NCBI GenBank assembly: GCA_003232715.1
Contig: QIJG01000125.1
Coordinates: 1-8,770, forward strand
Direction of reading: 5' to 3'
Source: Nitrospirota bacterium
GTDB lineage: Bacteria > Nitrospirota > Thermodesulfovibrionia > Thermodesulfovibrionales > JdFR-85
DNA: 8,770 nt
Shown: piece by piece, positions 1 through 7,095 of the stretch
Layout: every line of letters begins with the position of its first letter
How positions within the stretch are numbered: position 1 is the first letter of the stretch
Made by a program: the position numbers and the translations under genes
The notes under the pieces: generated by a model
Database searches by the model: none
The model's input: the letters and a program-made list of their open reading frames with translations, nothing else
Told to the model about the DNA's origin: nothing

Positions 1-1312
1 TGCTGTTAAGCAGGGCAACGTCCGTACCCGGGCGATGCTGCATCCATATATGTGCAAACCTGACAAGGGGCACCTTCCTCGGATCAGCCACTATAATCTT
101 TGCCCCTTTCCTTTCAGCCTTTATCATCCTGAGGGCAACGATGGGGTGATTCTCTTTTGTATTGGAGCCGATAACAAACAGGAGGTCATTGTTCTCTATC
201 TCGGGGATAGAGTTCGTCATGGCCCCCGAGCCAAACACTGTGGCCAGACCGGCCACGGTAGCACTGTGTCAGTAACGGGCACAGTGGTCGACATTGTTTG
301 TGCCGATCGCTGCCCTCATGAACTTCTGAAACAGGTAGTTCTCTTCATTCGTGCACCTGGCGGAACTGAGCCCTGCAATTGCATCAGCCCCGTAGCTATC
401 CTTGATATCTCCAAGCCTCTCTGCAACATAATCAAGGGCCTCATCCCATGAGGTCTCCTCAAATTGACCATTCCTCTTTATCAGGGGATACTTCAGCCTT
501 TCCGGACTGCTGTTAAACTTGAAACCGAATCTTCCCTTTACACACAGCCACCCCTCATTCAGTGATTCAGGACGTGATGATACCCTTATCACTTCGTTCC
601 TTGTCACATGAAGTGTTATATTACAACCACAGCCGCAGTAAGGACATACGCTCTCCACCTTTTCGATATCCTTCTGCCTGCCCATGCCCATGGAGATTTT
701 TCCCATAAGCGCACCTGTGGGGCAGACACTGACGCATTGACCGCAAAATTCGCAATCAAGGTCTTTCTCAAACGGAGGACAGACCTTTGCCGAAAAACCC
801 CTGTATGCTATCTCAATGGCATTGACGCCCTGGACCTCGTTGCAGACCCTGACACACTTGCCGCATAGTATGCACTTCTCCATATTCCTCTCAATAAAGG
901 GATTGCCGTCACTGTCGGCATACTTTCTTCTTTCACCCTCGAAACGGTTTTCCCTGAGGTTGTAGAAATAGGCAAGCTCCTGGAGCGTACAGTCTCCTGC
1001 CTTCTCGCAGATCATGCAGTCAGTAGGGTGGTCGCTGAGGAGGAGTTCAACTATTGTACGCCGAAGTCCCTCAATCTCTTCGTTTGTGGTCTCCACCTCC
1101 ATCCCCTCTGTAACAGGAGTGGTGCACGCGGTCACAGGCCTTGCCATACCCTTTATCCGGACGAGACAGAGCCGGCATCCTCCGTATGGCTCAAGCCTCG
1201 GGTCGTCACAGAGGGTGGGTACATAGATGTCATTCTCTCTGACTGCCTGAAGGATGGTAGAGCCCTCTCTTACCTTGATGCTCCTGCCGTCTATTGTTAA
1301 TGTGACCATCAT
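1..1312 (-). CDS. fdhA: Selenocysteine-containing formate dehydrogenase alpha subunit, NAD-linked type (5' part; C-terminus off the window)
   Basis: Catalytic subunit of a cytoplasmic formate dehydrogenase/CO2 reductase (formate to CO2 plus 2 electrons). Domains in order: an N-terminal 2Fe-2S ferredoxin (Cys35, 46, 49, 63); a NuoG-type His-Cys cluster (His95, Cys99, 102, 108); two 4Fe-4S clusters (CILCGKCVRVC, Cys147-157; CEFCGQCVSVC, Cys187-197); then the molybdopterin domain with its 4Fe-4S motif (Cys223, 226, 230 and Cys257). The frame meets TGA at 269-271, right after NNVDHCARY. This is the family's catalytic Cys/Sec position, and HSATVAGLATVFGSGAMTNSI follows in the same frame, open to base 1, so I read codon 348 as selenocysteine. 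GGAGG lies upstream, 4 nt from the first ATG and 7 nt from a second in-frame ATG at 1309, so either could be the start. It is the last visible gene of the operon, 12 nt after the nuoF-like gene. Mo versus W, and NAD versus NADP, cannot be told from the sequence. Confidence 0.95.
240..271 (-). promoter_or_regulatory. Selenocysteine UGA codon and bacterial SECIS-like hairpin in fdhA
   Basis: On the minus strand the UGA (271-269) is followed by 12 nt and then a perfect 6-bp stem, GTGGCC/GGCCAC (256-251 and 245-240), closing a GGTCT loop (250-246). As I recall it, the Escherichia coli fdhF SECIS also presents GGUCU in its loop at about the same distance (18 nt) from the UGA, where SelB binds. A weaker lower stem (C-G, A-U, U-G) can form below an A-C mismatch. 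The hairpin is seen directly; SelB recognition is inferred from the family. It implies that selA, selB, selC and selD exist elsewhere in the genome. Confidence 0.85.
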
Positions 1313-1324
1313 GGTTCCTCCGCT

Positions 1325-3071
1325 CTATCCCTTCTTTATCGCCTTAAACTTGCAAGTCTCAAAGCAGGCCCCGCATTTTACGCATACCTCCTGGATGATC
1401 TTGTGGGGCTGTTTCTTCTCTCCCACAATAGCTCCTGCAGGACATACCCTTGCACACATGGTGCAGCCCTTGCAGAACTCTTCAAGTATGGAATACGTGA
1501 GAAGGTTCTTGCATACACCTGCAGGACAGCGCTTCTCATGGATGTGGGCCTTATACTCATCACGGAAATACCTGAGGCCGTCTGTCCCAGGCCGCAGAGT
1601 GAGGCAGACTTGATATCATTGCTCAGTTTTTCAAGGAGCCCTGTATCGCCCGGCCTTCCCCTGCCGTCGGTAATCCGCTGCAGTATCTCCAAAAGCCTCT
1701 TTGTCCCTATCCGGCAGGGGACACATTTTCCACAGGACTCCGCCTGGGTGAATTCAAGAAAATACTTTGCTATATTAACCATGCAGTCCGTCTCATCCAT
1801 TACAACCATACCGCCGGTGCAAGAGATTCATAGTCAACGGCTATATCCATCATACCGGCAGTTATACATCCCCCTGAGGGTCCGCCTGTCTGAACAGCCT
1901 TCAGCTTTCTGTCTCCTTCAATTCCGCCACCTATATCATAGACGATCTCCCTGAGTGCAATCCCCAGAGGGACCTCTATAAGTCCGCTGTTTTTGACCTT
2001 CCCCGTAAGGGCAAAGACCTTTGTCCCTTTACTCTTTTCAGTGCCGAACTGCGTAAACCAGTCAGCACCGTTACGGATTATATGTGCAATATTAGCAAGG
2101 GTCTCCACATTATTAATAACCGTGGGCTTTCCCCACAGTCCTTTCTGGGCCGGAAAAGGCGGCTTGGCCCTCGGCATCCCCCTGTTACCCTCTATGGAGG
2201 CCATAAGGGCCGTCTCTTCACCACATACAAAGGCCCCGGCCCCAAGTTTTATCTTTATATCAAATTCAAAGTCCCTATCCTGTATCTTTTTACCGAGAAA
2301 GCAACTCTGCCTTGCCTGGTCAAGGGCAATCTTCAGCCTCTCCACTGCAAGGGGATACTCTGCCCTGATGTAGACATACCCTTTCAGGGTACCGATTGCA
2401 TAGGCCCCTATAATCATACCCTCTATCACCGAATGGGGGTTCCCCTCAATAACGGAGCGATCCATAAACGCACCCGGGTCTCCCTCATCGGCATTACATA
2501 TCAGGTACTTCAGCTCACCGGGGGCCTTTCCTGCAAACTCCCACTTCAGGCCTGTCGGGAATCCGGCTCCACCCCTCCCCCTCAGTCCTGAGGCCTTTAT
2601 CAACTCAATAGTCTCCTCAGGGGTCATTGTTGTCAGGACCGTTTTAAGTGCCTCGTATCCGCCCCTGTTCACATATGACCCGATATCCTCGGGGTCAACC
2701 TCCCCGCAGTCCGACAGCACCACCTTTACCTGCTTTTCATGGAAGGTGTGATAATCCTCCTTCACCACCCAGTCCCCGACCGCCTGGCCCTGGAGGATAT
2801 GCTCCTGCACGATCCTTGGGACCATGTCAGGTTTTATATACTCATAGGTAGTCTTTTCTCCGTCAATAATCACGTCAACAAGCACGTCCCTGGCACAGAA
2901 ACCGCGGCAGCCGACATTGTGAACAGAGCAGTTATTCTCCACAAAAGCATTAATACCGGCAGCCTGAACCTCTTCCCTGAAGGCAGAGACCACCCCGGGC
3001 CCTCCCGCGGCAATTCCGCCTGTACCCATACAGACCTTTATGACTATATTACCCTCTTGCATCATTTTCAC
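1325..3071 (-). pseudogene. Formate dehydrogenase NADH/FMN-binding subunit (NuoF/HydB-like), broken by two frameshifting deletions
   Basis: This would be the diaphorase subunit passing electrons between NAD(P)H, FMN and Fe-S clusters. Frame 1 (3071 to about 1816) has an N-terminal thioredoxin-like 2Fe-2S domain (Cys14, 48, 55, 59), the FMN/NADH core (RGRGGAGFPTGLKW, residues 164-177; CNADEGDPGAFMDR, 192-205) and AVQTGGPSGGC, but after DYESLA it runs out of frame and stops at 1801-1803. Frame 2 (about 1817 to 1576) continues with GGMVVMDETDCMV, the 4Fe-4S motif ESCGKCVPCR and SLCGLGQTA, then shifts again. Frame 3 (about 1575 to 1325) gives RYFRDEYKAHIHEKRCPAGVC and two ferredoxin motifs (CKGCTMCARVC, CVKCGACFETC), ending in TAG at 1325-1327. 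Compared with remembered NuoF/HydB sequences, each junction lacks about 22 nt. Everything else looks conserved, so this is either a very recent lesion or a sequence error. The GTG start at 3071 overlaps the nuoE-like stop as GTGA; ATG at 3065 is an alternative. Confidence 0.85.
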
Positions 3072-3520
3072 TTGATCTTCCGGATCTCCTTCATAAGCCT
3101 GTCAGCCGTCATCTTTCCGTGGACTTCCCTGTTTATGATAACAACCGGTGCTATGCTGCATGCACCGACACAGTTGACCTTCTCGACAGTAAACTTTTTG
3201 TCGTCAGAGGTGTCTTCCCCTGACGGTATATGGAGTTCCCTCATCAGGCTGTTAATAAGCCTCTCAGAACCTTTCACATGACAGGCAGTACCACAACAGG
3301 CGGTTATTATATTTTCCCCCCTCGGCTTGAGGTGGAACTGGGCATAAAATGTGGCAATGCCATAGAACCTCGAGGGCGGAATATCGAGCTGCTCTGAAAA
3401 CCAGTAGATTGCATCCTCCGGCAGATAACCAAAAGACTCTTCAATGTCCTGAAGAAGGGAGATAACATTGCCCTCGTTTTCATGGTATGCCTTCAGTATC
3501 TTTTCACGGGTATCATGCAA
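3068..3520 (-). CDS. Formate dehydrogenase 2Fe-2S subunit (NuoE/HydC-like, thioredoxin-fold)
   Basis: A 150-residue protein of the NuoE/HoxE/HydC family, near the usual 150-170 aa. The helical N-terminal part ends at PSRFYGIATFYAQF (49-62). The 2Fe-2S ligands are Cys75 and Cys80 (ACCGTACHVKG) and Cys117 and Cys121 (NCVGACSIAPVV). It carries one electron-transfer cluster and docks on the NuoF-like subunit. The start is TTG: there is no nearby in-frame ATG, but a full Shine-Dalgarno (AAAGGAGGT) lies 6 nt upstream, which decides it. It is the first gene of the three-gene operon. Its TGA stop at 3068-3070 overlaps the GTG of the next gene, implying translational coupling. All ligands are present and nothing is missing. 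The same subunit type serves [FeFe] hydrogenases, but the linked fdhA assigns it to formate dehydrogenase. Confidence 0.93.
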   Translation of the reverse strand: MHDTREKILKAYHENEGNVISLLQDIEESFGYLPEDAIYWFSEQLDIPPSRFYGIATFYAQFHLKPRGENIITACCGTACHVKGSERLINSLMRELHIPSGEDTSDDKKFTVEKVNCVGACSIAPVVIINREVHGKMTADRLMKEIRKIK

Positions 3521-3731
3521 TACAAGACCTCCTTTAAGGATACGAAGTCTAATAAGCTAACATTTAAGGAGGGGTTCTATCAATTACCGGGGAGTGGCTA
3601 TTAAAATTTTTAATAGCCACTCCTTAGCCGAATAGCCCTCTTTCAGACAACCGGGGGGGAAGAGAAACTTCACCCTGGGTTGAGCGGGGTCAACCTTAAA
3701 TGTGTTCGAAAAAACAGGAATTATTGATAAC
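3521..3731 (-). other. Intergenic leader between argS and the formate dehydrogenase operon
   Basis: This 211-bp stretch has no supportable gene. It holds a 33-bp perfect palindrome (3591-3623), a small 6-bp hairpin GGTTGA/TCAACC (3678-3695), and an anti-Shine-Dalgarno-like CCTCCTT (minus strand, 3572-3566) complementary to the SD of the nuoE-like gene. I looked for sigma-70 and sigma-54 promoters on the minus strand. The best sigma-70 candidate is TTGATA, 17 nt, TTAGCT, which is weak, and I found no convincing sigma-54 TGGC-N-TTGC pair. No stem followed by a T-run marks an argS terminator here. Confidence 0.6.
3591..3623. repeat. Perfect 33-bp palindrome (16-bp arms, 1-nt centre)
   Basis: The left arm GGAGTGGCTATTAAAA (3591-3606) and the right arm TTTTAATAGCCACTCC (3608-3623) are exact reverse complements around one T. 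In RNA this would be a stem of about 15 bp with a G/C base and an A/U tip. No U-tract follows on either strand, so it is not a standard intrinsic terminator. It could be an operator, an attenuator, an mRNA-stabilising hairpin or a degenerate mobile repeat. A second AATAGCC copy at 3631-3637 could compete for pairing. Confidence 0.85.
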
Positions 3732-5363
3732 TCACATCCTTTCAGGCACTGCCACACCCAGGATTGATAATCCCTCTTTCAGGACGGTCTTTACGGCATC
3801 ACAGAGTGACAGCCTTGCAAGTGTCAGGGCCGCCGGCTCCACCCCCAGGACGCGGTGTGTATTGTAATAAGGATGAAACAGCCCGGCAAGTTCCTGCAGG
3901 TAGAATGTAATCCTGTGTGGTTCCCTTGTCCTGACAGCACCCTCAAACATGAGAGGGTAGAAGAGGATTTTTTTAACAAGACTTATCTCGGCCTCCTCTG
4001 CAAGATAATTCAGGTCCCCTGCATTGCCTGTTTCAATACCCTCCTCCTCTGCCTTTCTGAAGATACTGTTAATTCTGGCATAGGCATACTGGACATAGTA
4101 GACAGGGTTTTCGGAGGACTCTTTTTTGGCCACCTCAATATCGAACTCCAGGTGACTGTCGTGACTGCGGGTAAGAAAGATAAACTTTGTTGTATCAGCC
4201 CCAACCTCTTCCGTTACTTCCCTGAGCGTGATAAACTCTCCGCTCCTTTTTGACATCTGCACAGGCCTTCCATCCCTCAGCAGCGTAACTATCTGAACAA
4301 GGAGCACCCCCAGGCTATCCTCCGGATAGCCGAGTGCCCTGATGACCGCCTTTATCCTCGGCACATATCCATGGTGGTCAGCCCCCCATATATTTATGAG
4401 TTCATCAAATCCGCGCTGTATCTTGTACCGGTGGTAGGCTATATCAGAGGCAAAGTATGTATGAGAGCCATCTCTCTTTATAACAACCCTGTCCTTGTCA
4501 TCACCGAATTCCGTAGCCCTGAACCAGAGGGCCCCTCCTTCTTCGTACAGATTCCCCTTTCCCCTGAGCTCTTCAAGGCATTTTTTGACAAGCCCCTCAT
4601 CATAAAGGGCCTTCTCGCTCTGCCAGCGGTCAAATACAACACCAAAACCCCTGAGATCCGCCTCCATCTCCCTGAGCATCCGCTCAACACCGAACCTGAT
4701 AAAATACTCGCCTGCGTCATCGAAATCCGAATTCTTAAACCGCTCCCCAACCTCTCTGACCAGGTCTGCGGCAAGGTCTCCTATATAATCCCCCCTGTAT
4801 CCCTCTTCAGGGAATGGATATGTCACTCCCAGTATCTCCTTATACCTTGAAAAAATGCTCTCACCAAGCAGTCTCACCTGTCTTCCTGCATCATTTATAT
4901 AGAATTCCCGCTCCACATCATAGCCGGCCCTCGCCAGCAGATTGGCAAGCGCTGCTCCCAGAGCAGCTCCCCGTCCATGACCGAGGTGAAGCGGGCCTGT
5001 CGGGTTTGCACTCACGAATTCAACCTGCACCCTCTGTCCATGTCCCAGGTCTTTTTGCAGATACCGGGAAGGGTTCTTCAGCAGGTCTTGCAGCTCCGCA
5101 TATAGAAACCGCCTCTTAAAGGTGAAGTTTATAAATCCCGGGCCTGCAACCTCCACACTCTCAAAAGGGGCCTCCACACTCAGGATTGAGACGAGCTCTT
5201 CAGCTATCACCCGAGGAGCTTTTTTGAGCCTTTTTGCAAGAACCATGGCTACAGGAGTAGAAAGGTCACCATGCCGGGCAATCCTCGGCACCTCAAGCTC
5301 GACAAAGGGCACCTCTGCTCCCAGTTTCTGAATCGCACTGTTTATGTATTGCCGTATATCCAT
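3732..5363 (-). CDS. argS: Arginyl-tRNA synthetase
   Basis: Class I aminoacyl-tRNA synthetase that charges tRNA-Arg in an ATP-dependent, tRNA-requiring reaction in the cytoplasm. The 543-residue length matches the family (about 550). Numbering from the chosen ATG: an N-terminal Arg-tRNA-synthetase additional domain (about 1-90, with VEVAGPGFINF), the HIGH-type motif HLGHGRG (126-132) preceded by VEFVSANPTGP, the WGADHHGYVPR segment, the KMSKS-type loop QMSKRSGEF (369-377), and the C-terminal DALR/anticodon-binding helical domain (from about 420, YVQYAYARINSI). The start ATG at 5361-5363 is chosen because MDIRQYIN matches the usual N-terminus. No strong Shine-Dalgarno precedes it (GTTTCTTTT), which is slightly odd. 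A TTG 66 nt upstream extends the frame but adds unrelated residues. It is probably its own transcription unit, divergent from the tRNA. Confidence 0.97.
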   Translation of the reverse strand: MDIRQYINSAIQKLGAEVPFVELEVPRIARHGDLSTPVAMVLAKRLKKAPRVIAEELVSILSVEAPFESVEVAGPGFINFTFKRRFLYAELQDLLKNPSRYLQKDLGHGQRVQVEFVSANPTGPLHLGHGRGAALGAALANLLARAGYDVEREFYINDAGRQVRLLGESIFSRYKEILGVTYPFPEEGYRGDYIGDLAADLVREVGERFKNSDFDDAGEYFIRFGVERMLREMEADLRGFGVVFDRWQSEKALYDEGLVKKCLEELRGKGNLYEEGGALWFRATEFGDDKDRVVIKRDGSHTYFASDIAYHRYKIQRGFDELINIWGADHHGYVPRIKAVIRALGYPEDSLGVLLVQIVTLLRDGRPVQMSKRSGEFITLREVTEEVGADTTKFIFLTRSHDSHLEFDIEVAKKESSENPVYYVQYAYARINSIFRKAEEEGIETGNAGDLNYLAEEAEISLVKKILFYPLMFEGAVRTREPHRITFYLQELAGLFHPYYNTHRVLGVEPAALTLARLSLCDAVKTVLKEGLSILGVAVPERM

Positions 5364-5399
5364 AAAAGAAACTGTTATATCAATGAATGTAAGGTGTTT

Positions 5400-5429
5400 A
5401 GGATAGCATAGAAGGGCAAACCCGGACAA
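5400..5429 (-). promoter_or_regulatory. Candidate sigma-70 promoter for argS
   Basis: On the minus strand TTGTCC (5429-5424) and TATCCT (5405-5400) are 18 nt apart, about 37 nt before the argS ATG. Both hexamers match the consensus only partly. The -35 lies in a hairpin-forming stretch (AAACC-C-GGA / TCCGGTTT, 5418-5439). Confidence 0.35.
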
Positions 5430-5447
5430 GCTCCGGTTTGATACGGA

Positions 5448-5491
5448 AAGACCGGCGGTCTTGACAAAGTTACGAGTTCAAATGTTATATT
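5448..5491 (+). promoter_or_regulatory. tRNA-Val promoter with overlapping odd palindrome
   Basis: A consensus -35 TTGACA (5461-5466) is followed by an AT-rich -10, TATATT (5486-5491, 19-nt spacing) or TGTTAT (5483-5488, 16-nt spacing), about 22 nt before the tRNA 5' end. Immediately upstream, and sharing its last two bases with the -35, is AAGACCG-G-CGGTCTT (5448-5462), with 7-bp perfect arms. This is an operator-like position. Confidence 0.6.
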
Positions 5492-5512
5492 TATTAACAC
5501 CTGACCTTAAAC

Positions 5513-5587
5513 AGGCGCGTAGCTCAGGGGGAGAGCGCTACCTTGACACGGTAGAGGTCGACGGTTCGATACCGTCCGTGCCTACCA
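5513..5587 (+). tRNA. tRNA-Val (anticodon GAC)
   Basis: A full cloverleaf is visible. The acceptor stem AGGCGCG pairs with CGTGCCT (one G-T pair). The D arm is GCTC-AGGGGGA-GAGC. The anticodon stem CTACC/GGTAG has loop TTGACAC, placing GAC at positions 34-36 (valine, GUC/GUU). The variable loop is AGGTC. The T arm GACGG/CCGTC has loop TTCGATA. The CCA end is encoded (discriminator A at 5584). It is 75 nt long and the only plus-strand gene here, flanked by its own promoter and terminator, so it is a single-gene unit. Confidence 0.95.
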
Positions 5588-5603
5588 TAATTCTTCAATT
5601 TAA

Positions 5604-5630
5604 AAACCCCGGGATGGGGTTTCTTTCTGC
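5604..5630. terminator. Bidirectional intrinsic terminator between tRNA-Val and the M16 gene
   Basis: The stem AAACCCC (5604-5610) and GGGGTTT (5616-5622) encloses a 5-nt loop. Plus-strand reading gives a following TTTCTTTCT-type tract 17 nt after the tRNA. Minus-strand reading gives GGGGTTTTTA just after the stop of the M16 gene (5637), so it can end both converging transcripts. Confidence 0.8.
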
Positions 5631-5636
5631 ACGCTG

Positions 5637-7040
5637 CTAAAATCCCGCCTTCTTCAGGTCGGCAACAACTACAAGGACATATTTTTCAGGATCAAGGTAT
5701 TTTACGGCAACCCTCCGGACATCTTCCTTTGTAACCGAGTTTATATACCCGGGATACTTCCTGTCATAATCAATTCCAAGCTGATAGAACCCGGTAAGGG
5801 TGAGGAAGTTTGCTATCTTTCCCATTGTATCAAGCCTTCTCGGAAAACTCCCGGTAAGGTATGCCTTTGCATCCCTCAGCTCTTCATCTGAGACAGGTCC
5901 TTTCTGAATCCTTTCTATCTCCTGAAGTATAAGCTTTATTACTGTCTTTGCTGATCCATTCTTTGTCTGTACCCCTACCTGAAAAACACCTTTATCTCTG
6001 TCAGAGGTAAAGAAGCTATGCACATCGTAGGCTAATCCCATATCGTCCCTTATTCGGATCATGAGCCTTGAGGCAAACCCTCCTCCCCCAAGAATGTAAT
6101 TCATTACTGAAACTGCATAATAGTCCGGATTTGACCTCTTTATTCCAATATTGCCAAGGACTATATTGGCCTGGGTCAGGTCACGGTCAATGGTAATCAC
6201 AGTCTTGTCTTTCAGTTCAGGGATTGGATATGAGGTTGACGGGGGGATATTTCCTTTCTGCCATTTTGAGAGGTATCTATCAAGTAGCTTTGCGACCTCT
6301 TCATGTGTGAGGTCTCCTACCACGGAGAGTATTGCATTGTTTGGCCTGTAGTAGGTACGGTAAAACCGGATGATATCCTCCCTCTTGATAGAGGCAAGGG
6401 TATCCGGGCTCCCTTCGATTAACCTTCCATAAGGGAGGTTTCCATAAATGGCCTTCCTGAAGCTTCTTTGGGCCACAAACCCGGGATCCTCTTCTCTCTG
6501 TTTAAGGTCACCCTTTATCAACTCCTTTTTCATCCTGATCTCATTATCAGGGAATACAGGGTTCATGAGGATATCTGAGAAGAGTTCAAACCCTTTATCA
6601 ATATCCTTCTTAAGTACCGCAAGGCTAATCGTGGTGTAATCCCTGCCGGCAGAGACATCGAGATCCGCTCCGATGAAATCTACCCCCTCGCTAATCTGCT
6701 CCGATGTCCTCGTCTTTGTCCCCTCCATGAGGAGCTCTGCCACGAGGTTAGCAAGACCGGCCTTATCCTGTGGTTCATCAAAAGGAGATGCCTTGATAAG
6801 GAGGTTTATTTTAACTATTGGCAGGTTGTTTTTCTCTGCATACAGGACCACAAGGCCATCCGGCCGGACCTCCCTGTTTGCATCAATAGCCCACACCTGG
6901 GCACAGTTAAAAAAAAGCATTACAACAATAACTGCCACCCTTAAGATTGACGATTTACGATTTACGATTAATGAACTTAAAGATTGTGTTTTACGCTTTA
7001 CAACTTCCAATCCTAAGAATACACTTCCAACAGTCTTCAT
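5637..7040 (-). CDS. Exported M16 peptidase-family protein, non-catalytic subunit
   Basis: A two-domain M16B (processing-peptidase-like) protein of 467 aa. At the zinc site the sequence is AGLANLVAELLMEGT: the HxxEH motif is replaced by NLVAE (Asn98 to Glu102), so it cannot bind zinc in the normal way. The C-terminal half keeps the conserved substrate-binding Arg/Tyr pair (GGGGFASRL, Arg325; GLAYDVHS, Tyr338). In known bacterial M16B heterodimers one subunit supplies zinc and the other supplies Arg/Tyr, which fits the neighbouring active M16. ATG at 7040 is chosen because GAGGGAG lies 7 nt upstream; a TTG at 7055 would lie on that SD. A signal peptide ends near NCAQVWA-ID, but its N-region is interrupted by a 26-codon insert (see the repeat at 6939-7016). 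It probably acts in the periplasm. Confidence 0.93.
   Translation of the reverse strand: MKTVGSVFLGLEVVKRKTQSLSSLIVNRKSSILRVAVIVVMLFFNCAQVWAIDANREVRPDGLVVLYAEKNNLPIVKINLLIKASPFDEPQDKAGLANLVAELLMEGTKTRTSEQISEGVDFIGADLDVSAGRDYTTISLAVLKKDIDKGFELFSDILMNPVFPDNEIRMKKELIKGDLKQREEDPGFVAQRSFRKAIYGNLPYGRLIEGSPDTLASIKREDIIRFYRTYYRPNNAILSVVGDLTHEEVAKLLDRYLSKWQKGNIPPSTSYPIPELKDKTVITIDRDLTQANIVLGNIGIKRSNPDYYAVSVMNYILGGGGFASRLMIRIRDDMGLAYDVHSFFTSDRDKGVFQVGVQTKNGSAKTVIKLILQEIERIQKGPVSDEELRDAKAYLTGSFPRRLDTMGKIANFLTLTGFYQLGIDYDRKYPGYINSVTKEDVRRVAVKYLDPEKYVLVVVADLKKAGF
6939..7016 (-). repeat. 78-bp in-frame palindromic-element-like insert in the signal peptide of the inactive M16 gene
   Basis: The segment is bounded by imperfect 10-bp inverted repeats: CTTAAGATTG (6940-6949) and CAATCCTAAG (7008-7017), with 9 of 10 pairing. 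Inside, on the plus strand, are tandem heptamers GATTTAC, GATTTAC and GATTAAT, with related TTTTACG and CTTTACA words. It is exactly 26 codons long. Removing it joins MKTVGSVF to VAVIVVMLFFNCAQVWA, a normal-length signal peptide. The inserted residues are basic and polar (KRK, NRK). That it is a dispersed element is inferred; the repeat structure and the reading frame are seen directly. Confidence 0.6.
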
Positions 7041-7066
7041 ATTCTGCTCCCTCAATTAATTGTTGG

Positions 7067-7095
7067 ATTATACCTACATTACGAAAGGGTATCGA
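7067..7095 (-). promoter_or_regulatory. Promoter of the inactive M16 gene, half inside the MITE
   Basis: On the minus strand a perfect -10, TATAAT (7072-7067), is preceded at 17-nt spacing by TCGATA (7095-7090; 4 of 6 match TTGACA). The start point would fall near 7060, about 20 nt before the ATG, with GAGGGAG in the leader. The -35 lies within the terminal repeat of the MITE-like element and the -10 lies outside it. Confidence 0.55.

Noticed and set aside
269..271. TGA as a true stop making FdhA a 347-aa fragment
   Set aside because: It lies at the known Sec site, the frame continues with conserved FdhA sequence to base 1, and a SECIS-like hairpin follows.
35..451. A 138-aa plus-strand frame, and similar plus-strand frames opposite the fdh, argS and M16 genes
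   Set aside because: They lie antisense to clearly conserved genes, have no recognisable domains, and are explained as shadows of those genes' codon use.
1378..1809. A separate 143-aa gene on the minus strand
   Set aside because: Only its first ~78 residues match the NuoF family (the middle part). The rest is out-of-frame translation after the second junction, so it is a fragment of the broken gene.
3678..3695. GGTTGA/TCAACC hairpin as the argS terminator
   Set aside because: The stem is only 6 bp and no T-run follows on the minus strand.
5364..5429. N-terminal extension of ArgS from a TTG at 5429
   Set aside because: The extra 22 residues do not resemble the ArgS N-terminus and the TTG lies in a likely promoter; MDIRQYIN is the family-like start.
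6949..6971. GATTTAC tandem repeats as a CRISPR or phase-variable tract
   Set aside because: There are only two full heptamers plus one degenerate copy, with no spacers. They lie within a larger 78-bp inverted-repeat-bounded insert.
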